In this document: positions 47,220 through 58,957 of the stretch, in pieces | Layout: each line of letters opens with the position of its first letter | Numbering within the stretch: the first letter of the stretch is position 1 | NCBI RefSeq assembly: GCF_029837695.1 | Contig: NZ_JAOEEA010000013.1 | Location: 1-64,000 of the forward strand | DNA: 64,000 bases | Direction: 5' to 3' | Origin: Pseudomonas sp. GD04019 | GTDB lineage: Bacteria > Pseudomonadota > Gammaproteobacteria > Pseudomonadales > Pseudomonadaceae | Position numbers and translations under genes: made by a program | Notes under the pieces: model-generated | Told to the model about the DNA's origin: nothing | Databases searched by the model: none | The model's input: the letters and a program-made list of their open reading frames with translations, nothing else

Positions 47220-48341
47220 ATGAAACAGGCTACCAACCAAGTTACCAAGCTGTTCGCCGTTATGGCCCTGGCCGGCGCTGCCAGCTATTCGATGGCTGCT
47301 GACACCATCAAGATCGCTTTGGCCGGTCCGGTGACCGGTGCCGTCGCCCAGTACGGCGAAATGCAGTTCATCGGTGCCGAGATGGCCATCGAGCAGATCA
47401 ACAAGGCCGGCGGGGTGAACGGCGCGATGCTCGAAGGCGTGAAATACGACGACGCCTGCGATCCGAAACAAGCCGTTGCCGTAGCCAACAAGATCGTCAA
47501 CGACGAAGTGAAATACGTCGTTGGCCACCTGTGCTCCAGCTCCACTCAGCCAGCGTCCGACATTTACGAAGACGAAGGCATTCTGATGATTACCGCGGCC
47601 TCCACCAGCCCGGACATCACCGCTCGCGGCTACCAGCTGGTGTTCCGCACCATCGGCCTGGACAGCCTGCAAGGCCCGACCGCCGGCAACTTCATTGCCG
47701 ACCACGTCAAGCCGAAGACCGTTGCCGTCGTTCACGACAAGCAGCAGTACGGCGAAGGCATCGCTACCGCGGTCAAGCAGACCCTGGAAGGCAAAGGCAC
47801 CAAAGTCGCCCTGTTCGAAGGCATCAACGCCGGCGACAAGGACTTCTCCGCCCTGATCTCCAAACTCAAGCAAGCCAACGTCGACTTCGTCTACTACGGC
47901 GGCTACCACCCGGAACTGGGCCTGCTGCTGCGCCAGGCTTCTGAGAAAGGCCTGAAGGTCAAGTTCATGGGTCCGGAAGGCGTGGGTAACAAAGAAATCT
48001 CCGCCATCGCCGGCCCGGCTTCCGAAGGCCTGCTGGTGACCCTGCCGAAGTCCTTCGACCAGGATCCGAAGAACCAGGCTCTGGTCGAGGCCTTCAAGGC
48101 CAAGAACCAGGACCCGAGCGGCCCGTTCGTGTTCCCGGCCTACGCCGCCGTACAGGTCATCGCCGAAGGCATCAAGAAAGCCGGCGAAGATGACACCACC
48201 AAGGTAGCCGCCGCACTACGCGCCAATACCTTCGACACCCCGACCGGCACCCTGGGCTTCGACGACAAGGGTGACCTGAAGGACTTCAGCTTCGTTGTCT
48301 ACGAGTGGCACCAGGACGGTACCAAAACCGAAGCCAAGTAA
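47220..48341 (+). CDS. braC: Branched-chain amino acid ABC transporter substrate-binding protein BraC
   Basis: A 373-residue periplasmic binding protein for leucine, isoleucine and valine (and in P. aeruginosa also alanine and threonine). The signal peptide MKQATNQVTKLFAVMALAGAAS is followed by DTIKIALAGPVTGAVAQYG and the LIV-type GHLCSSSTQPASDIY near 100, with DDACDPKQAVAVANK before it. It has its own terminator at 48359-48386, so the braDEFG messages are reached by read-through or a second start. The order braC-D-E-F-G is that of P. aeruginosa. Confidence 0.96.
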   Translation: MKQATNQVTKLFAVMALAGAASYSMAADTIKIALAGPVTGAVAQYGEMQFIGAEMAIEQINKAGGVNGAMLEGVKYDDACDPKQAVAVANKIVNDEVKYVVGHLCSSSTQPASDIYEDEGILMITAASTSPDITARGYQLVFRTIGLDSLQGPTAGNFIADHVKPKTVAVVHDKQQYGEGIATAVKQTLEGKGTKVALFEGINAGDKDFSALISKLKQANVDFVYYGGYHPELGLLLRQASEKGLKVKFMGPEGVGNKEISAIAGPASEGLLVTLPKSFDQDPKNQALVEAFKAKNQDPSGPFVFPAYAAVQVIAEGIKKAGEDDTTKVAAALRANTFDTPTGTLGFDDKGDLKDFSFVVYEWHQDGTKTEAK

Positions 48342-48358
48342 GCTTCCCGCCTGAACCC

Positions 48359-48386
48359 AAAGCCCACTGCGCGAGCAGTGGGCTTT
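48359..48386 (+). terminator. Attenuating terminator between braC and braD
   Basis: AAAGCCCACTGC-GCGA-GCAGTGGGCTTT with a following GTTTTATT lies 17 bases after braC. Leaky termination here would give the higher level of binding protein that ABC importers need. Confidence 0.85.
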
Positions 48387-48458
48387 GTTTTATTGAGTTT
48401 TCCGGCCATCCGTCGCGTCACAAGCGCCGCTTCACGGAACGCGCCGAGGAGTTAGGTA

Positions 48459-50634
<2,176 letters not shown>

Positions 50635-50638
<4 letters not shown>

Positions 50639-51402
50639 GCCGCCCGATTCTTGAAGTCAGCGGGCTGACCATGCGCTTCGGCGGCCTGCTGGCCGTCAAC
50701 AATGTCGCCCTGACCGTGCAACCCAAGCAGGTGGTCTCGATGATCGGCCCGAACGGCGCCGGCAAGACCACCGTGTTCAACTGCCTGACCGGCTTCTACC
50801 AGCCCACCGGTGGCGTGATCCTGCTCGACGACGAGCCGATCCAACACCTGCCGGGCCACAAGATCGCCCACAAGGGCGTGGTGCGTACCTTCCAGAACGT
50901 TCGTCTGTTCAAGGAAATGACCGCGGTGGAGAACCTGCTGGTCGCCCAGCATCGCCACCTCAACACCAACTTCCTCGCCGGCCTGCTGAAGACCCCGAAC
51001 TTCCGCCGCAGCGAGAAGGCGGCCATGGAGTACGCGGCGCACTGGCTGGAAGAAGTGAACCTCACCGACGTGGCCAACCGCCCGGCCGGCACCCTGGCCT
51101 ACGGTCAGCAGCGCCGCCTGGAAATCGCCCGCTGCATGATGACGCGCCCGCGCATCCTCATGCTCGACGAGCCGGCCGCCGGCCTCAACCCCAAGGAAAC
51201 CGAGGATCTCAAGCAGCTGATCGGCATGCTGCGCAACGACCATGACGTGACCGTGCTGCTGATCGAGCACGACATGCACCTGGTCATGAGCATCTCCGAC
51301 CACATCTACGTGATCAACCAGGGCACTCCCCTGGCCGACGGCACGCCGGAGCAGATCCGCAACAACCCGGACGTGATCAAAGCCTATCTGGGGGAGGCGT
51401 AA
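50635..51402 (+). CDS. braF: Branched-chain amino acid ABC transporter ATP-binding protein BraF
   Basis: A 255-residue ATPase. Walker [15 protein letters not shown] is near 40, Q-loop region [14 protein letters not shown] near 90, signature [13 protein letters not shown] near 155, Walker [15 protein letters not shown] near 175, and H-loop LLIEHDM near 212. It forms the ATPase pair with BraG, encoded three bases after it. Confidence 0.97.
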
Positions 51403-51404
51403 GC

Positions 51405-52106
51405 ATGCTGAATTTCAACAACGTCTCCACCTTCTACGGCAAGATCCAGGCCCTGCACAACGTCAGCATCGACGTGGAACAGGGTGAGATCGTCACCCTG
51501 ATCGGCGCCAACGGTGCCGGCAAGTCGACCCTGCTGATGACCCTGTGCGGCTCGCCGCGCGCGGCCAGCGGCAGCATCCGCTACATGGGTGAGGAGCTGG
51601 TCGGCCAGGAATCCTGCGACATCATGCGCAAGAGCATCGCCGTGGTGCCGGAAGGCCGCCGCGTGTTCTCCCGCCTGACCGTCGAAGAAAACCTGGCCAT
51701 GGGTGGCTTCTTCGGCAGCAAGGGCGACAACCAGGAGCAGTTGGACAAGGTCTTGCAGCTGTTCCCGCGCCTCAAGGAGCGCTTCGCCCAGCGCGCCGGC
51801 ACCATGTCCGGCGGCGAGCAGCAGATGCTCGCCATCGGCCGCGCGCTGATGAGCAAGCCCAAGCTGCTGCTGCTCGACGAGCCGTCCCTGGGCCTGGCGC
51901 CGATCATCATCCAGCAGATTTTCGACATCATCGAACAGCTGCGCAAGGATGGTGTGACCGTGTTCCTGGTCGAGCAGAACGCCAACCAAGCGCTCAAGCT
52001 GGCCGACCGCGCCTATGTGCTGGAGAACGGCCGCATCGTCATGCAAGGCACCGGTGCGGACCTGCTGGTCGACCCGAAGGTGCGCGACGCCTACCTCGGC
52101 GGTTGA
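51405..52106 (+). CDS. braG: Branched-chain amino acid ABC transporter ATP-binding protein BraG
   Basis: A 233-residue second ATPase of the LivF type: Walker [18 protein letters not shown] near 35, signature [16 protein letters not shown] near 135, Walker [15 protein letters not shown] near 155, and [22 protein letters not shown] near 185. It ends the bra operon at a terminator. Confidence 0.97.
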   Translation: MLNFNNVSTFYGKIQALHNVSIDVEQGEIVTLIGANGAGKSTLLMTLCGSPRAASGSIRYMGEELVGQESCDIMRKSIAVVPEGRRVFSRLTVEENLAMGGFFGSKGDNQEQLDKVLQLFPRLKERFAQRAGTMSGGEQQMLAIGRALMSKPKLLLLDEPSLGLAPIIIQQIFDIIEQLRKDGVTVFLVEQNANQALKLADRAYVLENGRIVMQGTGADLLVDPKVRDAYLGG

Positions 52107-52123
52107 TACGCCTGGCCTGAACG

Positions 52124-52147
52124 AAACGGCCCCTCGCGGGCCGTTTT
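52124..52147 (+). terminator. Terminator of the bra operon
   Basis: AAACGGCCC-CTCG-CGGGCCGTTTT, followed by CATTTC, lies 17 bases past the braG stop. Confidence 0.85.
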
Positions 52148-52320
52148 CATTTCAGCTGACCAAAGGCCACCACTCATCCGGCCGAGCCTTTAGAATCGCC
52201 GCCTCTTTTCTGCGCCTATCGTATCCGCTGGGCCTCCGGAAATCGGCAGCCGGCAAACCCGGCCTGCCAGCTGCGGGACCGCCCACCGGCGCCCCCGTCG
52301 AAACTCAGGAACGACACCCC

Positions 52321-53532
52321 ATGATCCTTCGTCCACTCGTAGCACTCTGCAACCGCACCAGCCTGGTCGCCCAGATCGCCATAGGCCTGGTCGCCGGCAT
52401 ACTTCTCGCCCTCCTCGCCCCGCAGGCCACCGATGAAGTCGGCTTCCTCGGCAGCCTGTTCATCTCCGCGCTGAAAGCCGTGGCGCCAGTGCTGGTGTTC
52501 ATCCTGGTGGCCTCGGCCATCGCCAACCACAAGCCGGGCCAGCCCACCCACATCCGCCCGATCCTGATGCTGTACTTGGTCGGCACCCTGGCCGCCGCCA
52601 TCGTCGCGGTGATCGCCAGCAGCCTGTGGCCGTCCTTCCTGGTGCTGCACGAGGCAGCCAGTGGCAGCACCCCGCCCGGCGGCATCGCCGAGGTACTCAA
52701 GAGCCTGGTGCTGAGCATGGTCGACAACCCGGTCAACGCCCTGCTCAAGGGCAATTTCATCGGCATCCTGGCCTGGGCCATCGGTATCGGCATCGCCATC
52801 CGCCACGGCAGCGACACCACCCGCGCGGTATTCGCCGACCTGGCCAACGGCGTGTCCTTGATCGTCAAGGTAGTGATCCGCTTCGCCCCGCTCGGCGTGT
52901 TCGGCCTGGTCGCCACCACCTTCGCCGACGCTGGCCTCAAGGTCCTGCTCGGCTACGCCCACCTGCTCGCCGTACTGGTCGGCTGCATGCTGTTCGTCGC
53001 CCTGGTGGTCAACCCGTTGATCGTCTTCAGCCAGATTCGCCGCAACCCCTATCCGCTGGTGTTCACCTGCCTGCGCGAAAGCGGCATCACCGCCTTCTTC
53101 ACCCGCAGCTCGGCGGCCAACGTGCCGGTCAACCTGCAGCTTGCCGAACGCCTGGGCCTGCACGAAGACACCTACTCGGTGTCCATCCCGCTGGGCGCCA
53201 CCATCAACATGGCCGGCGCCGCCATCACCATCAGCGTACTGACCCTGGCCGCGGCGCACACCCTGAATATCCAGGTCGACCTGCCCACCGCCATCCTGCT
53301 CTGCGTGGTCTCGGCCGTCTGCGCCTGCGGCGCCTCCGGCGTGGCCGGCGGCTCGCTGCTGCTGATCCCGCTGGCCTGCAGCCTGTTCGGCATCCCCAGC
53401 GAAGTGGCGATGCAGGTGGTCGCCATCGGCTTCATCATCGGCATCCTGCAGGACAGCGCCGAGACCGCGCTGAACTCCTCCACCGACGTGCTGTTCACCG
53501 CCGCGGCCTGCATGGCGCGTGACAAAGCCTGA
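52321..53532 (+). CDS. sstT: Na+/serine-threonine symporter SstT
   Basis: A 403-residue sodium-driven serine/threonine transporter of the DAACS (dicarboxylate/amino acid:cation) family. I start at ATG 52321 ([19 protein letters not shown]), preceded by AGGAA; the longer open frame reaches back into braG. Eight membrane segments plus two re-entrant loops are suggested. Family landmarks are [22 protein letters not shown] near 40-62, [18 protein letters not shown] near 258, and [15 protein letters not shown] near 290. It has its own terminator, so it is a single-gene unit. Confidence 0.95.
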   Translation: MILRPLVALCNRTSLVAQIAIGLVAGILLALLAPQATDEVGFLGSLFISALKAVAPVLVFILVASAIANHKPGQPTHIRPILMLYLVGTLAAAIVAVIASSLWPSFLVLHEAASGSTPPGGIAEVLKSLVLSMVDNPVNALLKGNFIGILAWAIGIGIAIRHGSDTTRAVFADLANGVSLIVKVVIRFAPLGVFGLVATTFADAGLKVLLGYAHLLAVLVGCMLFVALVVNPLIVFSQIRRNPYPLVFTCLRESGITAFFTRSSAANVPVNLQLAERLGLHEDTYSVSIPLGATINMAGAAITISVLTLAAAHTLNIQVDLPTAILLCVVSAVCACGASGVAGGSLLLIPLACSLFGIPSEVAMQVVAIGFIIGILQDSAETALNSSTDVLFTAAACMARDKA

Positions 53533-53546
53533 GCCAGTCGCGTTGA

Positions 53547-53575
53547 AGAAAAGCCGCCCGCGAGGCGGCTTTTCT
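53547..53575 (+). terminator. Terminator of sstT
   Basis: AGAAAAGCCGCC-CGCGA-GGCGGCTTTTCT forms a perfect hairpin 15 bases after the sstT stop. Confidence 0.9.
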
Positions 53576-53667
53576 ATGCCAGTGGCACTTGCCCACCCGG
53601 CCGAGCGAATGAACAATCGCGGCCAACAAAGGAACACCTCGGCAAGCTCACTCAAGGAACAGAGCCC

Positions 53668-54219
53668 ATGGAAGGTAACTCCGTCACCAACTGGTTCGGC
53701 GAGCACTTCACCGAACTGCACCCAATGCTGCAGCGCCTTCACCGGGAAGGCGGCGAACTGACGGGCGAAGTAGAGGTGCGCTACGGCCGGGGTCTAGCCG
53801 GCCTGCTCGGCCGCCGCCTGGCGAAGAAACTGGGGCTCCCCGCGGCCAGCCAGCGCTGCGAGATGCGCGTAGACATTCGCCACTCCGCTGCATGCCTGTT
53901 CTGGAATCGCCGCTTCGCCGGTGGGCAGAGCATGAACTCCACCTTCGTACCTCATGGGCACTTTCCCGACGGCTACTGGCTGGAGAGCACCGGCAAGCTG
54001 TCCCTGGAACTGGGTGTACGGATCCTCGATGGCGGCTGGCATTGGCAGCAGCGGCGCATGCTCTTCCTTGGTAGACCATTACCCGGCTGGCTGCCGCCCC
54101 GCTCCGAAGCCTACAAGCACATCGAGAACGAGCAGTATCGGTTCTCCGTTTCCTTTACCCTGCCCTGGCTGGGCCTGCTGTTCAGCTATGCGGGCAATCT
54201 GCAGGCCTTGGAGAACTGA
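53668..54219 (+). CDS. DUF4166-like protein
   Basis: A 183-residue protein of unknown function. It shows the DUF4166 pattern as I remember it: LHREGGELTGEVEVRYG, LLGRRLAKKLGLPAAS, WNRRFAGGQSMNS and a C-terminal FSVSFTLPWLGLLFSYAGNL. No signal peptide. DUF4166 domains often occur in proteins that handle small hydrophobic or sugar-like ligands; nothing specific can be said. It is the first of a four-gene plus-strand set with no clear promoter seen. Confidence 0.75.
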   Translation: MEGNSVTNWFGEHFTELHPMLQRLHREGGELTGEVEVRYGRGLAGLLGRRLAKKLGLPAASQRCEMRVDIRHSAACLFWNRRFAGGQSMNSTFVPHGHFPDGYWLESTGKLSLELGVRILDGGWHWQQRRMLFLGRPLPGWLPPRSEAYKHIENEQYRFSVSFTLPWLGLLFSYAGNLQALEN

Positions 54220-54221
54220 GC

Positions 54222-54725
54222 ATGTTTATCGCGCATGCCCCCTCAGGCTATCTGCTCGGAGTATTGCTGCAGCGCATCCGCCGCTCGCCGGTCATCCTGC
54301 TGGCATGCGTCATCGGCGCAACCCTACCCGATCTGGATCTTCTGTATTTCTACCTGGTTGATGGCCGCCAGACCCACCATCACAGGTATTTCACCCACTG
54401 GCCGCTGCTTTGGCTCGGCCTGGCGCTGCTCAGTGCCATTTGGCTGGGCCTCAGGCGCAGCAGCGCCGCGGCCGGCGCCGCCCTGGCATTCGCTCTCGGC
54501 GGCATGCTGCACATGCTGCTGGACAGCTTCGTCGGCGATATATGGTGGCTGGCACCCTTCCATGACCATGCATACGCGCTGTTCAGCGTGCCGGCGCGCT
54601 TCCAGCCCTGGTGGCTGAATTTCCTCCTGCACTGGAGCTTTATCGCCGAGCTGGTGATCTGCCTGGCTGCGCTGGCGCTATATCGCTATCGAAAACAACC
54701 CGGAGACCAGCAGACATGCCGATGA
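54222..54725 (+). CDS. YdjM-type membrane-bound metal-dependent hydrolase-like protein
   Basis: A 167-residue membrane protein of the YdjM/LexA-regulated hydrolase family. The metal-ligand pattern is His in FIAHAPSGY, Asp in ATLPDLDLLY (37-42), His-rich THHHRYFTHW (about 52-61) and GGMLHMLLDSF with HMLLD near 90. About four membrane segments. It starts two bases after the DUF4166-like gene, which implies coupling, and overlaps the next gene by 10 bases. E. coli YdjM is in the LexA regulon; whether this one is cannot be seen. Confidence 0.85.
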   Translation: MFIAHAPSGYLLGVLLQRIRRSPVILLACVIGATLPDLDLLYFYLVDGRQTHHHRYFTHWPLLWLGLALLSAIWLGLRRSSAAAGAALAFALGGMLHMLLDSFVGDIWWLAPFHDHAYALFSVPARFQPWWLNFLLHWSFIAELVICLAALALYRYRKQPGDQQTCR

Positions 54726-55180
54726 TCGAATATCAATTGATCATCCAAGCACCGATCGCACAGGTATACGACGTTTCGCAAGATTACTCCGTGCGCTACG
54801 ACTGGGACCCCTTTCCTGACCATATCGAGGTCGTTTCCGGTAACAGTGAGCGACTAGAGATCGGTAACCGTGTATTGATCCGATCCAAGCTCGGCATGCG
54901 CATGCTGGTCGAATTCGTCCAGGTCAAACCATGCCAGCGTGCAGCGATCACTATGCTTGAAGGTCCGTGGTTCCTTCGTAGCTTCGCCGGCTCCTGGATA
55001 TTTCAGGAACCCGAGCCTGGGCTGACACTGACACGCTTCCGCTACACCCTCACGACCAGACCTCATTGGCTGAGTTTTGTCATCGAGCCGATCGCAGCCT
55101 GCTATTTCAGAATCGTTGTGCGGCAGCGACTCAATGGGCTGAAAAGTTTCTGGGAAACCTCTGCAAGGACTCGCGTGTGA
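54716..55180 (+). CDS. SRPBCC/START-like ligand-binding protein
   Basis: A 154-residue SRPBCC-fold protein (polyketide cyclase/dehydrase family). It starts MPMIEYQLIIQAPIAQVYDVSQDYSVRYDWDPF, the usual beta-strand and VYD helix of the family, followed by FVQVKPCQRAAITMLEGPW and a central FAGSWIFQEPEPGLTLTRFRYTL, with a hydrophobic C-terminal helix. SRPBCC proteins bind hydrophobic small molecules in a cavity. The base composition is visibly lower in GC than the neighbours. The start at 54716 overlaps the preceding gene by 10 bases; ATG 54722 is an alternative. Confidence 0.8.
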   Translation: MPMIEYQLIIQAPIAQVYDVSQDYSVRYDWDPFPDHIEVVSGNSERLEIGNRVLIRSKLGMRMLVEFVQVKPCQRAAITMLEGPWFLRSFAGSWIFQEPEPGLTLTRFRYTLTTRPHWLSFVIEPIAACYFRIVVRQRLNGLKSFWETSARTRV

Positions 55181-55248
55181 ACCACATCATCTGCCTGGCA
55201 GCCGCACAAACACTGAATCTATGGACTCACCGGAAAAGGATCTTCCCC

Positions 55249-55596
55249 ATGCGCAAACTCGGCATCACATTACTTCTGACCATGCTTGCAGGCACCGCCC
55301 ACGCCGGCTGCGGCGAAGGCCGCGGCACCTGTTACTACTACAAGCAGGGCGAGCTGAAGGGCCAGGGCGCATGCGCGGTGACCACCTGCGCGGCCACCGA
55401 CCAGTACTTTCACAGTGAGTGGATCTGGGACAACGGCAATACCGTGAACATCACCCCCACCAAGGACAAGCAGGGCACGCTGGTCAACGGCAAGCCGGGC
55501 TATGTGCTGCAGCTGCCGTTCAAGGAAGAGGGCATGATCTGCTACGCGATTTCCGAGAACGACGAACTGGTGTGCAACGACTCCGGCGTGTTCTAG
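55249..55596 (+). CDS. Small secreted cysteine-rich hypothetical protein
   Basis: A 115-residue protein of unknown function with signal peptide MRKLGITLLLTMLAGTAHA and five cysteines in the mature part (GCGEGRGTCYYYK, GACAVTTCAATD, MICYAI and VCNDSG), which probably form disulfides in the periplasm. The ATG at 55249 follows AAGGA by eight bases. It lies 68 bases after the SRPBCC gene. Its stop overlaps the DUF488 gene stop by four bases. Confidence 0.75.
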   Translation: MRKLGITLLLTMLAGTAHAGCGEGRGTCYYYKQGELKGQGACAVTTCAATDQYFHSEWIWDNGNTVNITPTKDKQGTLVNGKPGYVLQLPFKEEGMICYAISENDELVCNDSGVF

Positions 55597-55982
55597 TCGG
55601 CGTAGCACACCGGTGAGCTGGACGGCCCGCGCCGCTCCAGCTCTTCTTCGAGGAATTCGGCCAGCACCTGGGCGTTGTTGAGGCGCTCTTCACGAGCGGC
55701 AAACAGCAGGGGCAGGGTGCCGCGCTCCGCCATGGCCAGCAGGCCCTGCCAGTGCTCGGGATGGGCCGCCAGCTCGCCGCGGTAGAGCAGGCGGAACTCG
55801 TCGAACAGCGCCGGATCGTGGCAGAAGCCCTTGCGCAGGGCATCCGACGGCGCCACCTCCTTGAGCCAGGCGCTCAGGCCCAGGTTCTCCTTCTTGCAGC
55901 CGCGCGGCCATAGACGATCGACCAGCACCCGCTCGCCATCGGCGGCGTCGATCGGCTCGTATACCCGCTTGCAGCGGATCAT
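55593..55982 (-). CDS. DUF488 family protein
   Basis: A 129-residue protein of the DUF488 family: it starts with IRCKRVYEP, then RVLVDRLWPRGCKKENLGLSAWLKEVAPS, followed by FRLLYRGELAAHPEHW and GTLPLLFAAREERLNNAQVL. Known DUF488 proteins have an alpha-beta fold with unknown activity; the conserved RLWPRG is a likely active or binding site. It lies three bases downstream of a DUF5629-like gene. Confidence 0.88.
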   Translation of the reverse strand: MIRCKRVYEPIDAADGERVLVDRLWPRGCKKENLGLSAWLKEVAPSDALRKGFCHDPALFDEFRLLYRGELAAHPEHWQGLLAMAERGTLPLLFAAREERLNNAQVLAEFLEEELERRGPSSSPVCYAD

Positions 55983-55985
55983 CGC

Positions 55986-56288
55986 TTAGTCCACCTGGTC
56001 CGGGTCATCATCCTGATCATCATTGTCGGCGCTGATGGCGCCCAGGCAGACCAGCTCGTGCTCGCCCTCGGCACCCGCGATGCGCCAGCTGCCCGCTTCG
56101 GCACCCGCCGTGGCGGCAGCCACCGCCGCGGCACTGAACGTCCACACGCGGCGGGTGCGCCCATCCATGCATTCGATGCTGAGTTGCACCTGCTCGGCCT
56201 GGGCCTGTTCGTCCAGCTCGAACTGCCAGGCGTGCAGGCCGTCGATCAGCAGCATGTCCGCGCTGCGCAGGTCGTCGAGCAGGCTCAT
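55986..56288 (-). CDS. DUF5629-like protein
   Basis: A 100-residue protein. The N-terminus [25 protein letters not shown], then [19 protein letters not shown] and [14 protein letters not shown], with an acidic tail rich in Asp, resemble the Pseudomonas DUF5629 family as I remember it. Function unknown. It overlaps YceH by four bases, so the set yceH-DUF5629-DUF488 is translationally coupled. Confidence 0.7.
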   Translation of the reverse strand: MSLLDDLRSADMLLIDGLHAWQFELDEQAQAEQVQLSIECMDGRTRRVWTFSAAAVAAATAGAEAGSWRIAGAEGEHELVCLGAISADNDDQDDDPDQVD

Positions 56289-56926
56289 GCCTCACCCTCC
56301 AGGCGCGCCAGGCGCTCTTCCAGGGCGGCGATGCGCGCCTCCAGTTCGGCGATGCGACCATCGTCGCTGGCGCTACGGACCGGTGCATCGGCCTGGCGCG
56401 CCGCTAGCAGGGCCTCCAGATCAGCCGCCTCGCCCAGCAGGTGCATGTAGCGATCCTCGCGCTGACCGCTCAGGCGTGGCAGCAGGCAGGCCAGCTCGCG
56501 GCCGATCAGGCGTTCCAGCTGGTGCTGCACTTCGGCGCCATCCTCGAACTGATACAGGCGGTTGCTACGAGTAAGCAGTTCGTTGATGGTCTGCGGCCCG
56601 CGCAGGAACAGCAGGCCGAGCAGCGCCTGCTGCGGTTTGACCAGTTCCAGCCCCTTGTCCACCCGATGCTCCCAGCGGTCGGCGCGACCGCCCATCACCA
56701 GACGGGTCAGGCCACGCCCCTCGAGGGCACGCAGGGCCTGGCCGACCTGGCCCTCGGTGAGGTTCATCAGCGGCTCGCGGCTGGTCTTCTGGTTGCACGC
56801 CAGGACCAGGGAGTTGAGGGTCAGCGGGTAGGTTTCCGGCGTGGTGGCCTGCTTCTCGATCAGGCAGCCGAGGATGCGGACCTCGGTGGCGTTGAGCGGC
56901 TCGAAGCCTTCGGTGGCGCTGGACAT
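56285..56926 (-). CDS. yceH: YceH family (DUF480) protein
   Basis: A 213-residue protein of the YceH/DUF480 family with two winged-helix-like domains. It reads [30 protein letters not shown] at 11-40, the conserved [28 protein letters not shown], and a second half with [18 protein letters not shown] near 105. A coiled coil ends the protein ([19 protein letters not shown]). The wHTH fold suggests DNA binding, but function is unknown. It is the first gene of the set with DUF5629 and DUF488. Confidence 0.9.
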   Translation of the reverse strand: MSSATEGFEPLNATEVRILGCLIEKQATTPETYPLTLNSLVLACNQKTSREPLMNLTEGQVGQALRALEGRGLTRLVMGGRADRWEHRVDKGLELVKPQQALLGLLFLRGPQTINELLTRSNRLYQFEDGAEVQHQLERLIGRELACLLPRLSGQREDRYMHLLGEAADLEALLAARQADAPVRSASDDGRIAELEARIAALEERLARLEGEA

Positions 56927-56989
56927 GGGGCGATTCCGTGCGAGGTAGAAAAGGCCACTAGCCTGCCACGACCGGCGCGCGCTGGGAAC

Positions 56990-58075
56990 TCAGGCGCCCG
57001 GGTAGGCCTGCTGCTCCTCGTCGGTGGCGACCAGGGTTTCGCTGGCGGTCACCACCCGGTCGCGGCCACGGCTCTTGGCCTGGTAGAGGGCCTGGTCAGC
57101 GGCGTTGAGCCACTGGGTGGCGTCCAGTTGGAACGGGCTGTAGCCGGCCAGACCGATGCTGAGGGTAATGCGCAGCTCCGGCGCCAGCGGGCTGCGGATC
57201 TCGGCGAGTTCCTGGCGCAGGCGCTCCATCACTTCACCTGCCAGCACTGGCGGAGTGTTGGGCAGGATCACGCAGAACTCGTCGCCACCGTAGCGCCCGG
57301 CCATGTCCTCCTGGCGCAGACTCAGCACCAGCTTCTCGCTGAGCAGGCGCAGCACGCTGTCGCCGACCAGATGGCCGTACTGGTCGTTGATCTGCTTGAA
57401 GTGGTCCACGTCGATCAGTGCCACCGTGGCGCGCTGCTGGCCACCGCGGCACTTGATGAACTCGCTCTGCAGCAGATCCTTCCAGTAGCCGTGGTTGAAC
57501 AGACGGGTCAGGCTGTCGGTGCGGCTGGCCGCGCGCAGGGCCTGCTTGTGCTCGGCCAGCTTGATGCTCAGGCGATAGCTGACCCAGCCCAGCGCCAGCG
57601 GATAGAGGATCAGCATCGGCAGGCAGGCATACAGCTGCGGCATGCTGGTATCGGGATTGAACGCCGGGCCGAACAGCAGCATGGCCAGGCCGATGCCGGC
57701 GAGCATGGCCAGGCTGCCATTGAGGAAGAAGCGCGCGCCACCGGCGGCGATGTTGTTCATCGCCATCATCGCCAGGATGGTCACGGTCGGCAGCACGTTG
57801 AACTGCATGGTCGCCGCCCAGAAGCCGCCGAACACCGAGTCGATCAGCAGGCTGCGCCGCTCGGTCTTGTAGGGCGTGGCGGACAGGCGTGCGAGCTGGT
57901 AGGCCAGGTGCGGCCAGAGGAAGCCGTTGAACACCAGCAACCCCCACAGCCAGGGCGCCGGGCGCAGCGGCCAGAGCGCGAAAGCCACGCAGAAGAAGCC
58001 GATGCCCAGGCCGATGCCACGGGGCAGGTAGATGCGTTTGGCGAATGACAGGCCAGAGCCCGTGCTTCTATCCAT
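56990..58075 (-). CDS. MASE2-GGDEF diguanylate cyclase
   Basis: A 361-residue diguanylate cyclase with an N-terminal MASE2 membrane sensor (about 20-180; hydrophobic segments including LWGLLVFNGFLWPHLAYQLARL and LPTVTILAMMAMNNIAAGGARFFLNG) and a C-terminal GGDEF domain. GGDEF is intact near residue 263 with an inhibitory-site RQED five residues before it, so it should make cyclic-di-GMP and be feedback controlled. The start at 58075 (MDRSTGSGLSFAKRIYLPRG) fits the AdrA/YaiC-type N-terminus. What the membrane sensor detects is not known. Confidence 0.93.
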   Translation of the reverse strand: MDRSTGSGLSFAKRIYLPRGIGLGIGFFCVAFALWPLRPAPWLWGLLVFNGFLWPHLAYQLARLSATPYKTERRSLLIDSVFGGFWAATMQFNVLPTVTILAMMAMNNIAAGGARFFLNGSLAMLAGIGLAMLLFGPAFNPDTSMPQLYACLPMLILYPLALGWVSYRLSIKLAEHKQALRAASRTDSLTRLFNHGYWKDLLQSEFIKCRGGQQRATVALIDVDHFKQINDQYGHLVGDSVLRLLSEKLVLSLRQEDMAGRYGGDEFCVILPNTPPVLAGEVMERLRQELAEIRSPLAPELRITLSIGLAGYSPFQLDATQWLNAADQALYQAKSRGRDRVVTASETLVATDEEQQAYPGA

Positions 58076-58207
58076 GGTCACACTCGGGGCGGTCTCGCCT
58101 TTGAGGATGGCTCCATGGGCCCGACTATACAAGCTGCAGCATGTTTCCGAACTTGAGCTGGCGGCCCGGGCTGGGTAAGTTTGCCGCACTCGCAAGGAGA
58201 GCCATCG

Positions 58208-58882
58208 ATGACCCACGCCCGTTCGCTGTTGTTCGCCGCCCTGCTGCCGCTGTTCGCCGGTTGCCAGCTGTTCGAAGTGTACGACGCCACGCCCCCTACC
58301 CCGGTCCAGCGCCTGCAGGGCCAATTGGTCCTGGAACAGGGCCAGCTGATTCTCCAGCCCTGCGGCGAGCAACGCAGAATCGCCCTGATCAACGACGGCA
58401 GCAGCGACATCATGCGTGACGCCAGCGGGCTGCTGGCCGACGGCAACGACAGCCTGTTCGTCGATCTGCGCGGCTGGCCGGTGGCGACCAAGCAGGCGGG
58501 CCTGGACGGCGAACTGCGCCTGGATGAGGTCTACCGCCTGCAGGGCGAAGGCCCGGCCTGCAACGAGCCGGGCTTCGACCGCCTGCTGCTGCGCGCCAGC
58601 GGCCATGAGCCGGACTGGAGCCTGGGCGTCGGCGAACAGGGCCTGGTGCTGCTGCGCCCGAGCCAGGAGCCGCTGGCCGTACCCTATCTGGAAGAACAGC
58701 TACCCAACGGCAGCTTCAGCCTCAGCAGCGAGGCCAATGGCCAGCGCCTGGAACTGTGGCTGGCGCCGCAACGCTGCGTGGACAGCATGAGCGGCGCGGT
58801 GCAGCACCTCAGCGCCGAGCTGCGCCTGAATGGCGAAGTGCAGCGCGGCTGCGCGTCCCTGGGTGGTGCGCGCAACCGCTGA
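58208..58882 (+). CDS. Lipoprotein of COG3650-like family
   Basis: A 224-residue putative lipoprotein. The start at 58208 opens a signal peptide with lipobox LFAGC (Cys19), and Gln-Leu follows the cysteine, so it may go to the outer membrane. The C-terminal half has GHEPDWSLGVGEQGLVLL, a pattern I associate with the COG3650/META-type lipoproteins that also contain a beta-sheet domain with paired cysteines. Function unknown. It is a single gene between divergent and convergent neighbours. Confidence 0.82.
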   Translation: MTHARSLLFAALLPLFAGCQLFEVYDATPPTPVQRLQGQLVLEQGQLILQPCGEQRRIALINDGSSDIMRDASGLLADGNDSLFVDLRGWPVATKQAGLDGELRLDEVYRLQGEGPACNEPGFDRLLLRASGHEPDWSLGVGEQGLVLLRPSQEPLAVPYLEEQLPNGSFSLSSEANGQRLELWLAPQRCVDSMSGAVQHLSAELRLNGEVQRGCASLGGARNR

Positions 58883-58957
58883 GCAGCCCCCGCCTCGCTT
58901 TCGTGAGGCGTCTGGGCCGCCTATGCTGAAGACGGACCCAGACAGTCGGAGACTGCC

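Noticed and set aside
52216-53742. 508-codon open frame on the minus strand opposite sstT
   Set aside because: Same reason: low-complexity antisense shadow of a well-identified transporter.
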